Below, piece by piece: positions 27,055 to 35,885 of a stretch of 64,000 nucleotides of DNA. The notes beneath the pieces were generated by a model. That model searched no databases, was not told the origin of the DNA, and saw only the letters and a program-made list of their open reading frames with translations. Position numbers and translations under genes: made by a program. How positions within the stretch are numbered: the first letter of the stretch is position 1; each line of letters starts with the position of its first letter. The DNA comes from Anaerolineae bacterium (lineage in GTDB: Bacteria; Chloroflexota; Anaerolineae; Promineifilales; Promineifilaceae): positions 21,607 to 85,606 of the forward strand of contig JANQGC010000369.1 in assembly GCA_028277515.1 (NCBI GenBank), read 5' to 3'.

Positions 27055-28179
27055 TTATAACGAAAAACTTTGACGTCGCTGCAACACGGCAGCCAATTGA
27101 GCCATATTTATTTCGACACCCAGCCCTGGGCGACCCGGTACAGCAATGGTACTATCTTCAGCGTTCAGTTCAAATGGGGCAGTAATGTCCGGGTTGTAAT
27201 ACCGCTCGGTGGCTGAAATATCACCCGGCAGCGTGAAACCGGGCAGCGAAGCCAGCGCCAATTGCGCCGCCCGGCCGACACCCGTTTCCAGCATGCCACC
27301 TACCCAAAGATCGATGCCTGCCTGACGGCCGAGATCATGCACCTTGCGCGCTTCAGTCCAACCACCAACACGGCCTGGCTTAATATTGATAATATCGCAA
27401 GCCCCGACTTCCAGGGCAAATTGGGCATGAGCGGCCGATGTGATGCTCTCATCCAGGCAAAGGGGCGTTTCGATCAAATTCCGCAATTTACTGTGGTTGT
27501 AAATATCATCATGTCCTAAGGGTTGTTCGAGCATTAGTAAACGAAAATGGTCCAGCGCTCGTAATGTGTCCGCATCCTGTAGTGTATATGCAGAGTTGGC
27601 ATCCAACATGAAAACCAGATCCGGGAACGTCTGGCGAACGGTTCGCGCCAGATCAACATCATGTCCGGGCTTGATCTTGAGCTTGACCCGGCCGTATCCC
27701 GTGTCAATATGCTGTTGAATCAGGGCCAGGGTATGCTCCATCGTGGGCTGTATGCCGATGCTGACCCCCACTTTTACACGCTTTCGCGGTCCTTCGGTAT
27801 AAGGAGCGGCCAGCTTTTGGGCCATGGATAGGCCATCTCGTTGGGCGGTTAAATCCCAAACGGCCTGATCCAGCGCCGCCTTGGCCAGGGGATGGCCCCG
27901 CACGCTGCCCAGAAGCGGACTTAAATCCCCCGGTTCTTCAATTTCCTGGCCCAAAACGGCCGGGATTAAAAAGTCATGTAAGATATGCCAGGCAGTGACG
28001 GCCGTTTCATAACTATAACCCGGATCATTGGTGGCCACGCACTCACCCCAACCGGTTAAACCATCGCTGTGCAGGGCAACCAGCAGGCAGTCCCGGTCTA
28101 ATTGGGGACCAAAGCTGGTGACGAAGGGGCGGATCAACGGTTGGCTGATGGCATAAAGATCGACGGCTTCAATTTTCAT
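27055..28179 (-). CDS. menC: Enolase-superfamily o-succinylbenzoate synthase / N-succinylamino acid racemase
   Basis: Protein of 374 residues. Catalytic KLKIKPG (KxK), metal ligands in MLDANSAY, LEQPL and CLDESI, and the second base in IINIKPGRVGG are all present. This MenC2/NAAAR branch includes enzymes that make o-succinylbenzoate for menaquinone, racemise N-succinylamino acids, or both. No other men genes are in the window, while a COG3375-type acyltransferase gene lies directly upstream, which favours N-succinylamino acid racemase activity. A 30-bp perfect palindrome ends 11 bp before the ATG region. Confidence 0.85.
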   Translation of the reverse strand: MKIEAVDLYAISQPLIRPFVTSFGPQLDRDCLLVALHSDGLTGWGECVATNDPGYSYETAVTAWHILHDFLIPAVLGQEIEEPGDLSPLLGSVRGHPLAKAALDQAVWDLTAQRDGLSMAQKLAAPYTEGPRKRVKVGVSIGIQPTMEHTLALIQQHIDTGYGRVKLKIKPGHDVDLARTVRQTFPDLVFMLDANSAYTLQDADTLRALDHFRLLMLEQPLGHDDIYNHSKLRNLIETPLCLDESITSAAHAQFALEVGACDIINIKPGRVGGWTEARKVHDLGRQAGIDLWVGGMLETGVGRAAQLALASLPGFTLPGDISATERYYNPDITAPFELNAEDSTIAVPGRPGLGVEINMAQLAAVLQRRQSFSL

Positions 28180-28189
28180 AATAGTCGCT

Positions 28190-28219
28190 TGTATGGCGAT
28201 TTGGCCAAATCGCCATACA
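28190..28219. repeat. 30-bp perfect palindrome upstream of the menC-like gene
   Basis: TGTATGGCGATTTGG (28190-28204) is immediately followed by its exact inverse complement (28205-28219), with no loop. It lies in the 93-bp gap between the acetyltransferase and menC-like genes. No T-run follows on the minus strand. It could be an operator or a mRNA hairpin near the ribosome-binding region. Confidence 0.75.
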
Positions 28220-28272
28220 TTAATACACTCTTTTCTAAATCGGGCACTGTTGTCAATTTATAGCCTGGTGAC

Positions 28273-29151
28273 TCACGAATCCTGGTGGGTAAAAAGATAA
28301 AAACTTCGTTTATGGCCATCATCATCCGTCATTCCTACGAAATCCGTGACCACAAAACCGCTGTTAAAAAGCTCTTCAAATAAGAGACGGGAATGTGAGC
28401 GCCAGCGCCTGGCCAGTGCAAAATTATCTTCTTTTATCTGCTGTAAATCGGCCGGTATCTCCATGAGGATCAAATTTCCCGGCCGGCTGACATAATTGGC
28501 CGGGGGAACGGGCAGCCCGGCAGTATTAAAGGTAGCTTCATTAACTAAAGCCGCGCCTCCGCCGACGAGTGATTGTAAAGATAACGGCCGTCTATTACGT
28601 TTGACCCTGCCTTTCACCCGGTTGCTGGTCACCCACCATTCCACCTCGAAACGATCAGTGGCCAATCCGGCATTAATGCCGACCAAATCCCCATGAAAAT
28701 TACGGTGATAGCGGTGGCAAATCGCTCCCAACTTACCGATATTGAAACGGCCGTTACGACTTTCCAGGGGATCATAGGTCCAGGTAATTAAGCGCACTCC
28801 GATGCGCAAAGCGAAATCACGCTGGGCTAATTTTAACCGGTAGCCCACATCGGCGTCACGATATTCCGGCAGTACCCCGGTGATAACGGAATACATCTTC
28901 AACCTGGCCGCAGCCACCTGGTCAATGCGGTTATTCAAGTCTTCAACAGTTGCTAAAATCGCTAGAGAAAAACCGGCCAGTTTCTGGCCATCGTAGGCTC
29001 CAAGTAAGGCAGCACCATTATGCTGCAAGGCATGAAGCAAGTGCGCGGGCATAATTTCCCGTTCATCTTTACCCCAGATTTTTAGCTGTATATTCTCAAC
29101 AGCCCCCATTTCGGTTATCTCATGAATCGACCGAATGTCTATCCTATCCAT
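28273..29151 (-). CDS. Predicted GNAT acyltransferase, COG3375 type
   Basis: Protein of 292 residues with an N-terminal GNAT fold: GAALLGAYDGQKLAGFSLA, then YSVITGVLPEYRDADVGYRLKLAQRDFA, fits the acyl-CoA-binding A motif. WTYDPLESRNGRFNIGKLGA is a strong block of this family. In Geobacillus a homologue paired with N-succinylamino acid racemase acts as a D-amino acid N-succinyltransferase (family knowledge), and the gene here sits directly before the menC-like gene. A third enzyme, a desuccinylase, is not seen nearby. Confidence 0.8.
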   Translation of the reverse strand: MDRIDIRSIHEITEMGAVENIQLKIWGKDEREIMPAHLLHALQHNGAALLGAYDGQKLAGFSLAILATVEDLNNRIDQVAAARLKMYSVITGVLPEYRDADVGYRLKLAQRDFALRIGVRLITWTYDPLESRNGRFNIGKLGAICHRYHRNFHGDLVGINAGLATDRFEVEWWVTSNRVKGRVKRNRRPLSLQSLVGGGAALVNEATFNTAGLPVPPANYVSRPGNLILMEIPADLQQIKEDNFALARRWRSHSRLLFEELFNSGFVVTDFVGMTDDDGHKRSFYLFTHQDS

Positions 29152-29163
29152 CTGAAAAATCCA

Positions 29164-29637
29164 TTATAAAAATGTGATCCAAATCAGCATGAGAATACCG
29201 GCCAGGGACATGAATGCACCATATGGCATAGTCATGCCTGACCGAAGCTGCCCCTGCCGCTTGATCGAGATGACAGCAGCTCCGCCGGCTACAATTATTC
29301 CCAGCGCTAATGTGAAAAAAACATGTTGCAAACCGACCATAGCCCCTAAGAGCATCGCCAATTTCACATCTCCAAAGCCTAAAGCCGGTGATCCATATAA
29401 GCGGCGGCCGAAAAGAAAAAGGGCATAGAAAAATAAAAAGCCCGTTGACGCGCCCAGGAGCGTTGAATACAAAGATTGAGATCCTTGCCCATAAGCCAGA
29501 AAAATGGCCAGCGCAGTGACCGGTATTGTGAGGATGTTTAATATCCTCCGCTCTCGCAGGTCATACACGATGATCAAGAGTAAAACAGCGATATATATTC
29601 CGGTGAGTAAAGCGGCATAAACCATTGTAAGGTTCAT
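29164..29637 (-). CDS. Type IV prepilin peptidase (A24 family), short form
   Basis: Membrane aspartic peptidase of 157 residues that cleaves leader peptides of prepilin-like proteins. The two catalytic aspartates are Asp26 (VYDLRERRI) and the one in GFGDVKLAM. The N-terminal cysteine-containing methylase domain of PilD is missing, as in CpaA/TadV-type or archaeal-like enzymes. No pilin genes are in the window. Confidence 0.85.
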   Translation of the reverse strand: MNLTMVYAALLTGIYIAVLLLIIVYDLRERRILNILTIPVTALAIFLAYGQGSQSLYSTLLGASTGFLFFYALFLFGRRLYGSPALGFGDVKLAMLLGAMVGLQHVFFTLALGIIVAGGAAVISIKRQGQLRSGMTMPYGAFMSLAGILMLIWITFL

Positions 29638-29740
29638 TATAGCTTTGAAAATAAAAAGGGGAAACGGCCTTCATTTACCCAAATGTAATTTAACCTTATC
29701 AGAGTTGAAAACGAACCTGCCTGGCGAAAGCTTCCATTTT

Positions 29741-30094
29741 TTAGGAAAAGAAGATGGCTCTTATTTCAGATCGAAGCAAGTATATGATAATAATCACTCC
29801 CAACCCCATTCCGATGACATCAATCGGCCCACCGGTAAACCAATCATAAATGGCAAACCCAACGGCTATGACCTGTAACAACAATGTGCCAAGCCAGGCC
29901 CAGGACCACAACAGCCATAGGCCGATGCTCAGCAAAATAGCCAGGACACCTAATGCCAGGACGACAGGTCCGGCCGCAAAACTTAAGCCATTGATGATCG
30001 TCAATATGCCGTTCAGGGCTAACATGACGGCAAGAATGGAGACCACCACCGGTCTCTGCTTTCCTTCTTTTGTTTTTATGCTGTTATTTTCCAT
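29741..30094 (-). CDS. Small multi-pass membrane protein, unknown
   Basis: Protein of 117 residues with four hydrophobic stretches, resembling DUF2127-like small membrane proteins but not certain. Its start overlaps the end of the CPBP protease gene by 11 bp, suggesting translational coupling with it. No functional residues are recognisable. Confidence 0.6.
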   Translation of the reverse strand: MENNSIKTKEGKQRPVVVSILAVMLALNGILTIINGLSFAAGPVVLALGVLAILLSIGLWLLWSWAWLGTLLLQVIAVGFAIYDWFTGGPIDVIGMGLGVIIIIYLLRSEIRAIFFS

Positions 30095-31082
30095 TGTCTC
30101 CTGAAGTTAATTCTGGCCGTTTCCCTGCAATCCAAAGCAGCAAAGAACCGGCAAGTAAAATGATAGTGATAATGATGCCCCCCTCCGGACCAAACAATCC
30201 CCCGGTAATCCAATCAGGGCCGGCTTCCATTAAATCAAATATCAAGCCCGATTGAATACTCATGCCGCTCACTTCAAATCCGAATAAATTCCCCTGTGCC
30301 CAGTTCCAAATGGAGTGAATGGCAAAAACACCCCACAACCTTCCTTCATAAAGCGCGTAAAGGGCAGCAAAAAGGCCAAACAAAGCCAGGTTTAAGATGC
30401 TGATCCAGGTCACATTAGGATTTAACAAATGCAGAAAGGCAAAAAAGATAGAAGATATCAGAATCCCTGCCACCGGACCCCAGCGCAATCCAATCACCGG
30501 CAGCAGAAAACCCCGCGCCAGGACTTCCTCGGCCGCGCCCTGCACTATCCATCCCAGGAAAATGATCGCCGTTCCAACAAGGGATATCAGGCCAAAGCGC
30601 CCGCCAACCGGCGTTTCTATTTCTACCATGCCCAGGGTAGATAGAATAATCACTGCCAATGAAAACATGATTAAACCGACCAGTAATCCGCGAAGATATT
30701 TCTTCAGGAACGGCCGTTCCAAGCCCACCGTCCAAAATGGACGTCGCTCAAACAACCACAACCAAAACCAGATCAGTAAAAAGATAGGTAGGAATGATCC
30801 AATCAGAAAGATCGCCTGGCCCACGGCCGTCTCCTGCACAACAAGACCAAGAAGAACCGGCAGCCGGATCGGCAAACCAAATATTACGGATAAGAATGGG
30901 ACCAGAAAGCCAAACAGAATCGTGGCTATGGGATAGATGATTTTATTAAGAAGGTCGGGATTGTTTCCCAGAACATTTCCTGGCAGCCGTACATGACCCA
31001 TTTCCGCCAATTGGAAAAGGTGATTATTTTTGCTGAATAAGGCTTGATCAGTTGGCGTCTGCTGGCCTAAATCAGCGCTCAT
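30084..31082 (-). CDS. CPBP-family intramembrane metalloprotease
   Basis: Membrane protein of 332 residues with about eight helices. The Abi/CPBP motifs are present: EEVLARGF (EExxxR type) at about residue 190, FAFLHLLNP and FAIHSIWNW carrying the metal-binding histidines. Family members process prenylated or membrane substrates or act in bacteriocin immunity; the role here is not assignable. It follows the PA14 protein gene by 15 bp. Confidence 0.88.
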   Translation of the reverse strand: MSADLGQQTPTDQALFSKNNHLFQLAEMGHVRLPGNVLGNNPDLLNKIIYPIATILFGFLVPFLSVIFGLPIRLPVLLGLVVQETAVGQAIFLIGSFLPIFLLIWFWLWLFERRPFWTVGLERPFLKKYLRGLLVGLIMFSLAVIILSTLGMVEIETPVGGRFGLISLVGTAIIFLGWIVQGAAEEVLARGFLLPVIGLRWGPVAGILISSIFFAFLHLLNPNVTWISILNLALFGLFAALYALYEGRLWGVFAIHSIWNWAQGNLFGFEVSGMSIQSGLIFDLMEAGPDWITGGLFGPEGGIIITIILLAGSLLLWIAGKRPELTSGDNGK

Positions 31083-31097
31083 TTTGCCACCAATCGT

Positions 31098-32222
31098 TTA
31101 TTCCACCGTAAATTGCAAATTGAAATCAAGGTAGCGGCTGCTGACCCAACCCACGCTGCCGGTTGGCGTCTCAACTTCCACCCAATAGTCTTGTTGGTTG
31201 CCGGTTAATACAAGGAATGTTCCGCGCCGCAAGACCTCAATGACATCGAAATCAACGCCCGGACCACTGCGCATATTTAGATAGCTGGGATCAACCGTTG
31301 CGGTGATGCCACTGCCGTTGTCCGCACCGCCACTACCACCGCCCACGGTGCCGTCGAGCTGTGTACCGGTAATTGATATCTGAGCCTCACCCACATTTTC
31401 ATAATATGTCGCCACAAAATGAGTAACACCGGCGGGTAGATCCAACTCCACCACAAATGGGAGTGCCGGGGAATCATACCATTGATCAACCAATAATTGG
31501 CCGTTGATCCAGAAGCGTACGCCATCATCTGCTTTCACCGTGAATTGATAGGTCCCTGCGGCGAGATCCATGCTTCGTGTAAAACGAGCCGAAAAATGGT
31601 CGTTGTTGATCACTCCGGGAGCGGGCGAACCTTGACCCCAATTGAAGTTTATTTCATTCTCATAGCGGATGAGGGCAGGCTCTCCTTCAAGGTTCATATT
31701 GTTAAAGTATTCAGCTTTAGTCGGCCCTGTTTGTGCAACATTGCCAAGCCGCTGCCAGGAAAATGAAATTAAGGCATCTCCTGTGTTTTCAAAATAATCA
31801 ATGATGACGGTCTGCGAACCGGCAGTTTGGATATCAAAATCGGCCGTGTAACTTTGATTGGCGGCATTGTGCCATTCGTCAATGAGTAAATTTGTTCCGA
31901 CCCATACCCGTACACCATCATCGCTGCTGACCGTAATGCGATAACGTCCCGGATCAAAATGAGCACCCGTCTGCCAACGGGCGGAAAAATAATCATCCTG
32001 GATAATTCCTGGCGCCGGTGATCCTTTACCCCAATTGTAATTGGGGGCACTTAATTCAACACGCTGTAGGGCAGGTGGCCCACTCAGGGAAGTGTTATTC
32101 CAATAACTGGCGTTCCAGCGTGGCGAAGATTGTGCTTGTGTAGGAACTGTCAAAACGATGAGCAAACCGCAGACGATAACGAGGCCCGCTAAAACCTTAA
32201 AAATTGTTGTTTTATCTCCCAT
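31098..32222 (-). CDS. Exported protein with two PA14-like domains and an SH3b domain
   Basis: Protein of 374 residues. A signal peptide with a hydrophobic core at residues 9-26 ends near PTQAQ. Two tandem PA14-like beta-sandwich units follow, each containing a YNWGKGSPAPG or FNWGQGSPAPG block and an SDDGVRVWV / ADDGVRFWI block. They are near-duplicates of about 130 residues. A glycine-rich linker leads to a C-terminal SH3b domain (LNMRSGPGVDFDVIEVL). PA14 domains usually bind carbohydrates, so a cell-surface glycan-binding role is inferred. RBS AGGAGG precedes the ATG, and a GTGAC-type structured repeat sits just upstream. Confidence 0.85.
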   Translation of the reverse strand: MGDKTTIFKVLAGLVIVCGLLIVLTVPTQAQSSPRWNASYWNNTSLSGPPALQRVELSAPNYNWGKGSPAPGIIQDDYFSARWQTGAHFDPGRYRITVSSDDGVRVWVGTNLLIDEWHNAANQSYTADFDIQTAGSQTVIIDYFENTGDALISFSWQRLGNVAQTGPTKAEYFNNMNLEGEPALIRYENEINFNWGQGSPAPGVINNDHFSARFTRSMDLAAGTYQFTVKADDGVRFWINGQLLVDQWYDSPALPFVVELDLPAGVTHFVATYYENVGEAQISITGTQLDGTVGGGSGGADNGSGITATVDPSYLNMRSGPGVDFDVIEVLRRGTFLVLTGNQQDYWVEVETPTGSVGWVSSRYLDFNLQFTVE

Positions 32223-32249
32223 TCATTACCTCCTAATAAATCCCAAATA

Positions 32250-32347
32250 TCTTAACTGAGTTGTCCGTTTCCGAAGTTTCTCAGCAAGTGACAGTCACTT
32301 GAATCGCTCCGATCTCTCCCGACAAGAGAAATATGTGACTGTCACAT
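32250..32347 (-). repeat. GTGAC twin-palindrome element, copy 1
   Basis: On the minus strand: palindrome GTGACAGTCAC, a 36-nt loop, palindrome GTGACTGTCAC, then the conserved flank GAGAAACTTCGGAAAC. Palindromes lie at 32335-32345 and 32288-32298. The flank points toward the start of the PA14 gene, about 45 bp away. Its loop sequence is unlike those of copies 2-4. Confidence 0.75.
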
Positions 32348-32369
32348 GATAAGCGCCGGTTGGTTCGTG

Positions 32370-33392
32370 TTAACGCGCGCTGTATTCAAGGATTGCATTT
32401 CCTTCTTCATTTAATAGTAGCAACTGGTCTTCTTTTATTTGATAGGCGTTCACGGCCGATAGATTATTTAAATATTGCGTTTCCTGCACCATGATTCCCT
32501 GTGGTTCTTCACAACTCATGCGCGTCTTGGCCGGGGCTGTAATCGTCAATGTCTCTTTATCCAGGGTAAAGGTACTGGCGAAATCATTACAACCGGCCGA
32601 TCCGGTAACCCGCCGGTCAGATTTGAACACAATCGTTAGCTCCGTTCCGGGCAGCACATCATATACTTCACCACTACCATCAAGAAGCAGCTCCAATACC
32701 CAATCCTTTGCTAACAATTTGGTGACCGTCTCCGATTCCTCCGGGCGGGATTCTTCAGCCCCGCCGGCACCTATCTGTCCCACCTCGCCACCTTCAACCA
32801 CAAAATTATCCAGGACAGCGTTGAGGACCACATCCCTGTCATCCATTTCCACAAATAAGCTCACAATGTAAACCGTGCCATCTTGGATGGTCATGGCCAC
32901 CGACTGACCCAAACCAATATCAGGATTATCGATGTTATATAGTGCCCAGTCATAACGACCGATTCGTTCCTCCCAATATGTCCCCTCCGCCGAATTTTGC
33001 CGCAGTTCATCTAACTCAATTCCTAACAATTCGGCCATGGCCGAGCTTGCATCCAGGCCAGGGAAAGTGTGAAAGGCGACAAAACGAAACTCCCCAGGTC
33101 CCCAGGCATTTTTCAATAGCGGGTCCCCTTCTATCGGCGGCCATCCTTCAGGAACCACTGTTGTGATACCTATATCATCAACCGTGATCGGCACGAAAAC
33201 CTCTGGAACGGCAGCTTCCTCAGCCCCAGCTTCAGGAGCGGGTGTTGGTGTAGGCACATCGGTTGCTGCCGGTTCAGCTTGCTCCTGACTGTTTATAACT
33301 TCGATCACGCCTTGATCGACTTCCTGCTGGCGGCAGGCAGATAAGATTAAGAAAGTAAGAAATACTATAACCCCGAAAAATTTATGATTCAT
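32370..33392 (-). CDS. Lipoprotein with C-terminal META domain
   Basis: Protein of 340 residues with a lipoprotein signal (LILSAC, lipid-accepting Cys20). A Pro/Ala/Glu-rich linker follows, then a central domain of about 150 residues that I do not recognise. The C-terminal 100 residues match the META (HslJ-like) domain, with the GCNDFASTFT and MSCEEP blocks. META domains occur in heat-shock and stress-linked envelope proteins. The upstream 410 bp contain two long inverted repeats. Confidence 0.82.
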   Translation of the reverse strand: MNHKFFGVIVFLTFLILSACRQQEVDQGVIEVINSQEQAEPAATDVPTPTPAPEAGAEEAAVPEVFVPITVDDIGITTVVPEGWPPIEGDPLLKNAWGPGEFRFVAFHTFPGLDASSAMAELLGIELDELRQNSAEGTYWEERIGRYDWALYNIDNPDIGLGQSVAMTIQDGTVYIVSLFVEMDDRDVVLNAVLDNFVVEGGEVGQIGAGGAEESRPEESETVTKLLAKDWVLELLLDGSGEVYDVLPGTELTIVFKSDRRVTGSAGCNDFASTFTLDKETLTITAPAKTRMSCEEPQGIMVQETQYLNNLSAVNAYQIKEDQLLLLNEEGNAILEYSAR

Positions 33393-33530
33393 CTTACCGC
33401 TCCTTTCCCCAATTATTTTCCATACTTAACCAAAAAAGATCGGCAGGTTCTTCACTCTGCGTGTTCTGCTCCACTACTAATACAGATTTAGTTTGCTGTG
33501 GCAACTATTACTAAAATTTATTTACAAAGA

Positions 33531-33590
33531 AATTTGACAACTTTTCACTTGCTATATGAGCGAAAACCATTTAATAAAAGTTGTCAAATT
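33531..33590. repeat. 15-bp inverted repeat with 30-nt loop
   Basis: AATTTGACAACTTTT (33531-33545) and AAAAGTTGTCAAATT (33576-33590) are exact inverse complements. It can form a long cruciform or RNA hairpin. It is AT-rich and non-coding. Confidence 0.8.
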
Positions 33591-33639
33591 TTAGGTAACC
33601 AATAATAGTAATAGACTACCTGTTAAGTAAATATACGAA

Positions 33640-33700
33640 AGATTTGTCAATTTTTATTTTCTCGTACCTCTGAAAATTCCACAGAAAAATTGACAAATCT
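33640..33700. repeat. 16-bp inverted repeat with 29-nt loop
   Basis: AGATTTGTCAATTTTT (33640-33655) and AAAAATTGACAAATCT (33685-33700) are exact inverse complements. It has the same design and a similar TTGTCAA core as the neighbouring repeat at 33531-33590. Confidence 0.8.
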
Positions 33701-33802
33701 AATGCAAAACTACTTAAAATCTATTTGAATTGTACCAATAGGACATTCTCTGTCCACTAGAGGTTTACCCAATATTTCTTCCCAGCGAGGTGAACGCCAA
33801 TT

Positions 33803-34618
33803 TCAGGTGAAGCTTTGACGTAGGGTTACATCTCCAGCCATTATTTTGTGCAGTTGATCGGAATCATCGCGCACAAGGAGCTCTCCCCACTCGCCAACGC
33901 CTTCAGCGAATCCCGAAACAACCTTTTCCCTGGCAGATGAGAAAATCTCAACTTTTTGCCCAATGGTGTTCAAGCGATTTTCCCAGGCTTGCTGCGGGGA
34001 TTCACCCTGGTCTGCCAGCTCGTATAAATCTTCTACCTGTTGCAGCAAAGTTATCAGCAAATTTAAGCGCGAAACCTGGCGACCTAATACCGTTGATAAG
34101 CTAGTCGCCGGCAGCGCAGCTTTAGGAAGTTGCGCTTCCGGGATATTGACATTGATGCCAGTCCCTAAAATCGCATAAGCCAGGTGTGCGCTGGGCATCA
34201 CCTGTCCTTCAAGCAATATGCCGCAAACTTTGTGCCAGATTTCATGGTGTTTGACGATCACATCATTGGGCCATTTAAGAAATGTGTTGATGCCGGTCTC
34301 AGCTTCAATTGACTTAGCAACGGCCGTCCCGGCAATCATCGTCAACCAGGGCAATCGCTCGCCTGGCCAGTCCGGTCTAAACAGAATAGAAAACAATAAT
34401 GAGGTCCCTGGCGGCGCTTCCCAACGCCGGTCGAGACGCCCTCGGCCTGTCGATTGAAAATCTGTTAAGAAAACAGTCCCGGCAGGGGGATTGGCATCAG
34501 CCACCTCTTGTTTAAGAAGATCATTGGTCGATCCCACACTTTCTATATAACGATAATTGCGGCCAATCCATTGACTGGCCAGAGCCTTCTTGACGTTTGA
34601 TACCATTAATTCACTCAT
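33803..34618 (-). CDS. birA: Biotin-[acetyl-CoA carboxylase] ligase
   Basis: Attaches biotin to the carrier lysine of biotin-dependent carboxylases via biotinyl-AMP. STGRGRLDRRWEAPPG and FLKWPNDVIV are the catalytic and biotin-binding blocks. At 271 residues it lacks the N-terminal winged helix of E. coli BirA, so it is a class I ligase without DNA-binding function. A minus-strand TATAAT (34632-34627) ends 8 bp before the ATG, suggesting a leaderless transcript. It diverges from the S1-domain gene. Confidence 0.93.
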   Translation of the reverse strand: MSELMVSNVKKALASQWIGRNYRYIESVGSTNDLLKQEVADANPPAGTVFLTDFQSTGRGRLDRRWEAPPGTSLLFSILFRPDWPGERLPWLTMIAGTAVAKSIEAETGINTFLKWPNDVIVKHHEIWHKVCGILLEGQVMPSAHLAYAILGTGINVNIPEAQLPKAALPATSLSTVLGRQVSRLNLLITLLQQVEDLYELADQGESPQQAWENRLNTIGQKVEIFSSAREKVVSGFAEGVGEWGELLVRDDSDQLHKIMAGDVTLRQSFT

Positions 34619-34725
34619 AGGGGTCTATTATATCATTATCAATCCACATTTCCGTGCTAATGACCAAAGGGGTTCAGGCCTGGTTGCGGATTTCGTTTAC
34701 TTAATGAGTAAACATAACATTCCTA

Positions 34726-34753
34726 TTGACAGCACTGCATACCTCTTTATAAT
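34726..34753 (+). promoter_or_regulatory. Consensus sigma70-type promoter of the S1-domain gene
   Basis: TTGACA (34726-34731), 16-nt spacer, TATAAT (34748-34753). Both hexamers are perfect matches to the consensus. The leader to the ATG at 34813 is about 50 nt and includes GGAAGG. Confidence 0.85.
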
Positions 34754-34812
34754 AGACATAAAGTTAGAGTTCACGCTTTTTTCACACCCTCACGGGAAGG
34801 AAGTACTGGAAA

Positions 34813-35778
34813 ATGAATAGGAAACACAGCAGTATCGTGAATCCTGTTAAAAAAGATGATGCTTATTGGTCAGCACTATTCTTACAGGATGAGTTAAAAA
34901 TCACTCCCCGCATCGTGGAGGAGAATGAATTAATCAGTCACCCCCTTACCAACCCAAACGGCAGCACAAGTGAAACCAATGATTCCTGGCAACTGGCCCA
35001 GGAAATGATGATTGCTGATCGTTCCCTACGTCTTCAGGTAAGTGGTTACAATAAAGGGGGTTTACTCGTCACCTGGAGGGAACTGCAAGGCTTTGTGCCC
35101 GCCTCTCAATTGCTAGATTTCCCTTTTTTACATGTAGCGCGTGAACGCTTACGTGTTTTAGCCGGTTTGCAAGGCAAAACCCTCACTTTAAAGATAATTG
35201 AAGTCAATTCGGGAAAAAATCGGCTTGTCCTATCTGAAAGGGCCGCACAGGTTAGAGCCTCTCAGCGAATTGACACGTTAAACAGAGTTAGAAGCGGAAG
35301 CATCATGCGCGGCCGGGTCACCAACCTGACCGACTTTGGCGCATTTGTCGATCTGGGTGGCCTGGAGGGACTGGTGCATATCTCTGAGCTTTCATGGAGC
35401 CGGGTCACCCATCCGAGCCATGTCCTGCAAGCCGGACAAGAGATTGATATCCTGGTGCTCACTGTCGATCATGAAAGGGAGCGCGTCGCATTAAGCTATA
35501 AACGCCTCAAACCGGACCCCTGGCAAACGGCATGCGAACGTTACAACCCCGGTGATATCGTCAGCGGAGTTGTCAGCAATATCACCAACTTCGGAGCTTT
35601 CATCTTGCTAGAGGAAGAATTAGAGGGCTTGATCCATGTCTCGGAAATGGGGGAAGACGCATCTTTTCATCCACGCGGCATGATGAAAATCGGAAAGAAG
35701 ATCCAGGCCAGGGTATTGTATGTGAACAGCCAGGAGAAGCGACTAGCCCTCTCTTTGCGCGGTCTGAATAAGACATAA
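34813..35778 (+). CDS. S1 RNA-binding domain protein (ribosomal protein S1-like)
   Basis: Protein of 321 residues with three S1-type OB folds: a divergent one at about residues 70-145 (GLLVTWRELQGFVPASQL), and two good ones at about 155-228 (GRVTNLTDFGAFVDLGGLEGLVHISEL) and 240-315 (GVVSNITNFGAFILLEEELEGLIHVSEM). Short S1 proteins like this replace the six-domain RpsA in several phyla, helping mRNA docking on the 30S subunit. A consensus promoter drives it. The next gene, ftsK, starts about 108 bp after its stop. Confidence 0.88.
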   Translation: MNRKHSSIVNPVKKDDAYWSALFLQDELKITPRIVEENELISHPLTNPNGSTSETNDSWQLAQEMMIADRSLRLQVSGYNKGGLLVTWRELQGFVPASQLLDFPFLHVARERLRVLAGLQGKTLTLKIIEVNSGKNRLVLSERAAQVRASQRIDTLNRVRSGSIMRGRVTNLTDFGAFVDLGGLEGLVHISELSWSRVTHPSHVLQAGQEIDILVLTVDHERERVALSYKRLKPDPWQTACERYNPGDIVSGVVSNITNFGAFILLEEELEGLIHVSEMGEDASFHPRGMMKIGKKIQARVLYVNSQEKRLALSLRGLNKT

Positions 35779-35885
35779 CGATTCGCCCAACCCACAAAAA
35801 TCCATAAGGAATATTGATACTGTCCGGCTGAGAGAGTACAATGGGTGTCATATCGACTGTCCTGCCCCCATCGCAGGTGAGACCC

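Larger units (their letters stand above)
33393..33802. promoter_or_regulatory. AT-rich intergenic region between the META lipoprotein gene and birA
   Basis: A 410-bp stretch with no gene. It holds two separate inverted repeats (33531-33590 and 33640-33700) and a wider nested pair (CTATTACTA near 33505 and TAGTAATAG near 33606). It is upstream of the META lipoprotein gene and downstream of birA. TTGACA-like words occur inside the arms, but no complete promoter is convincing. Confidence 0.5.

Noticed and set aside
31098..32222. PA14 protein as a glycosidase or toxin component
   Set aside because: Only PA14-like and SH3b domains are visible. No catalytic domain or toxin motif was found, so only binding is inferred.
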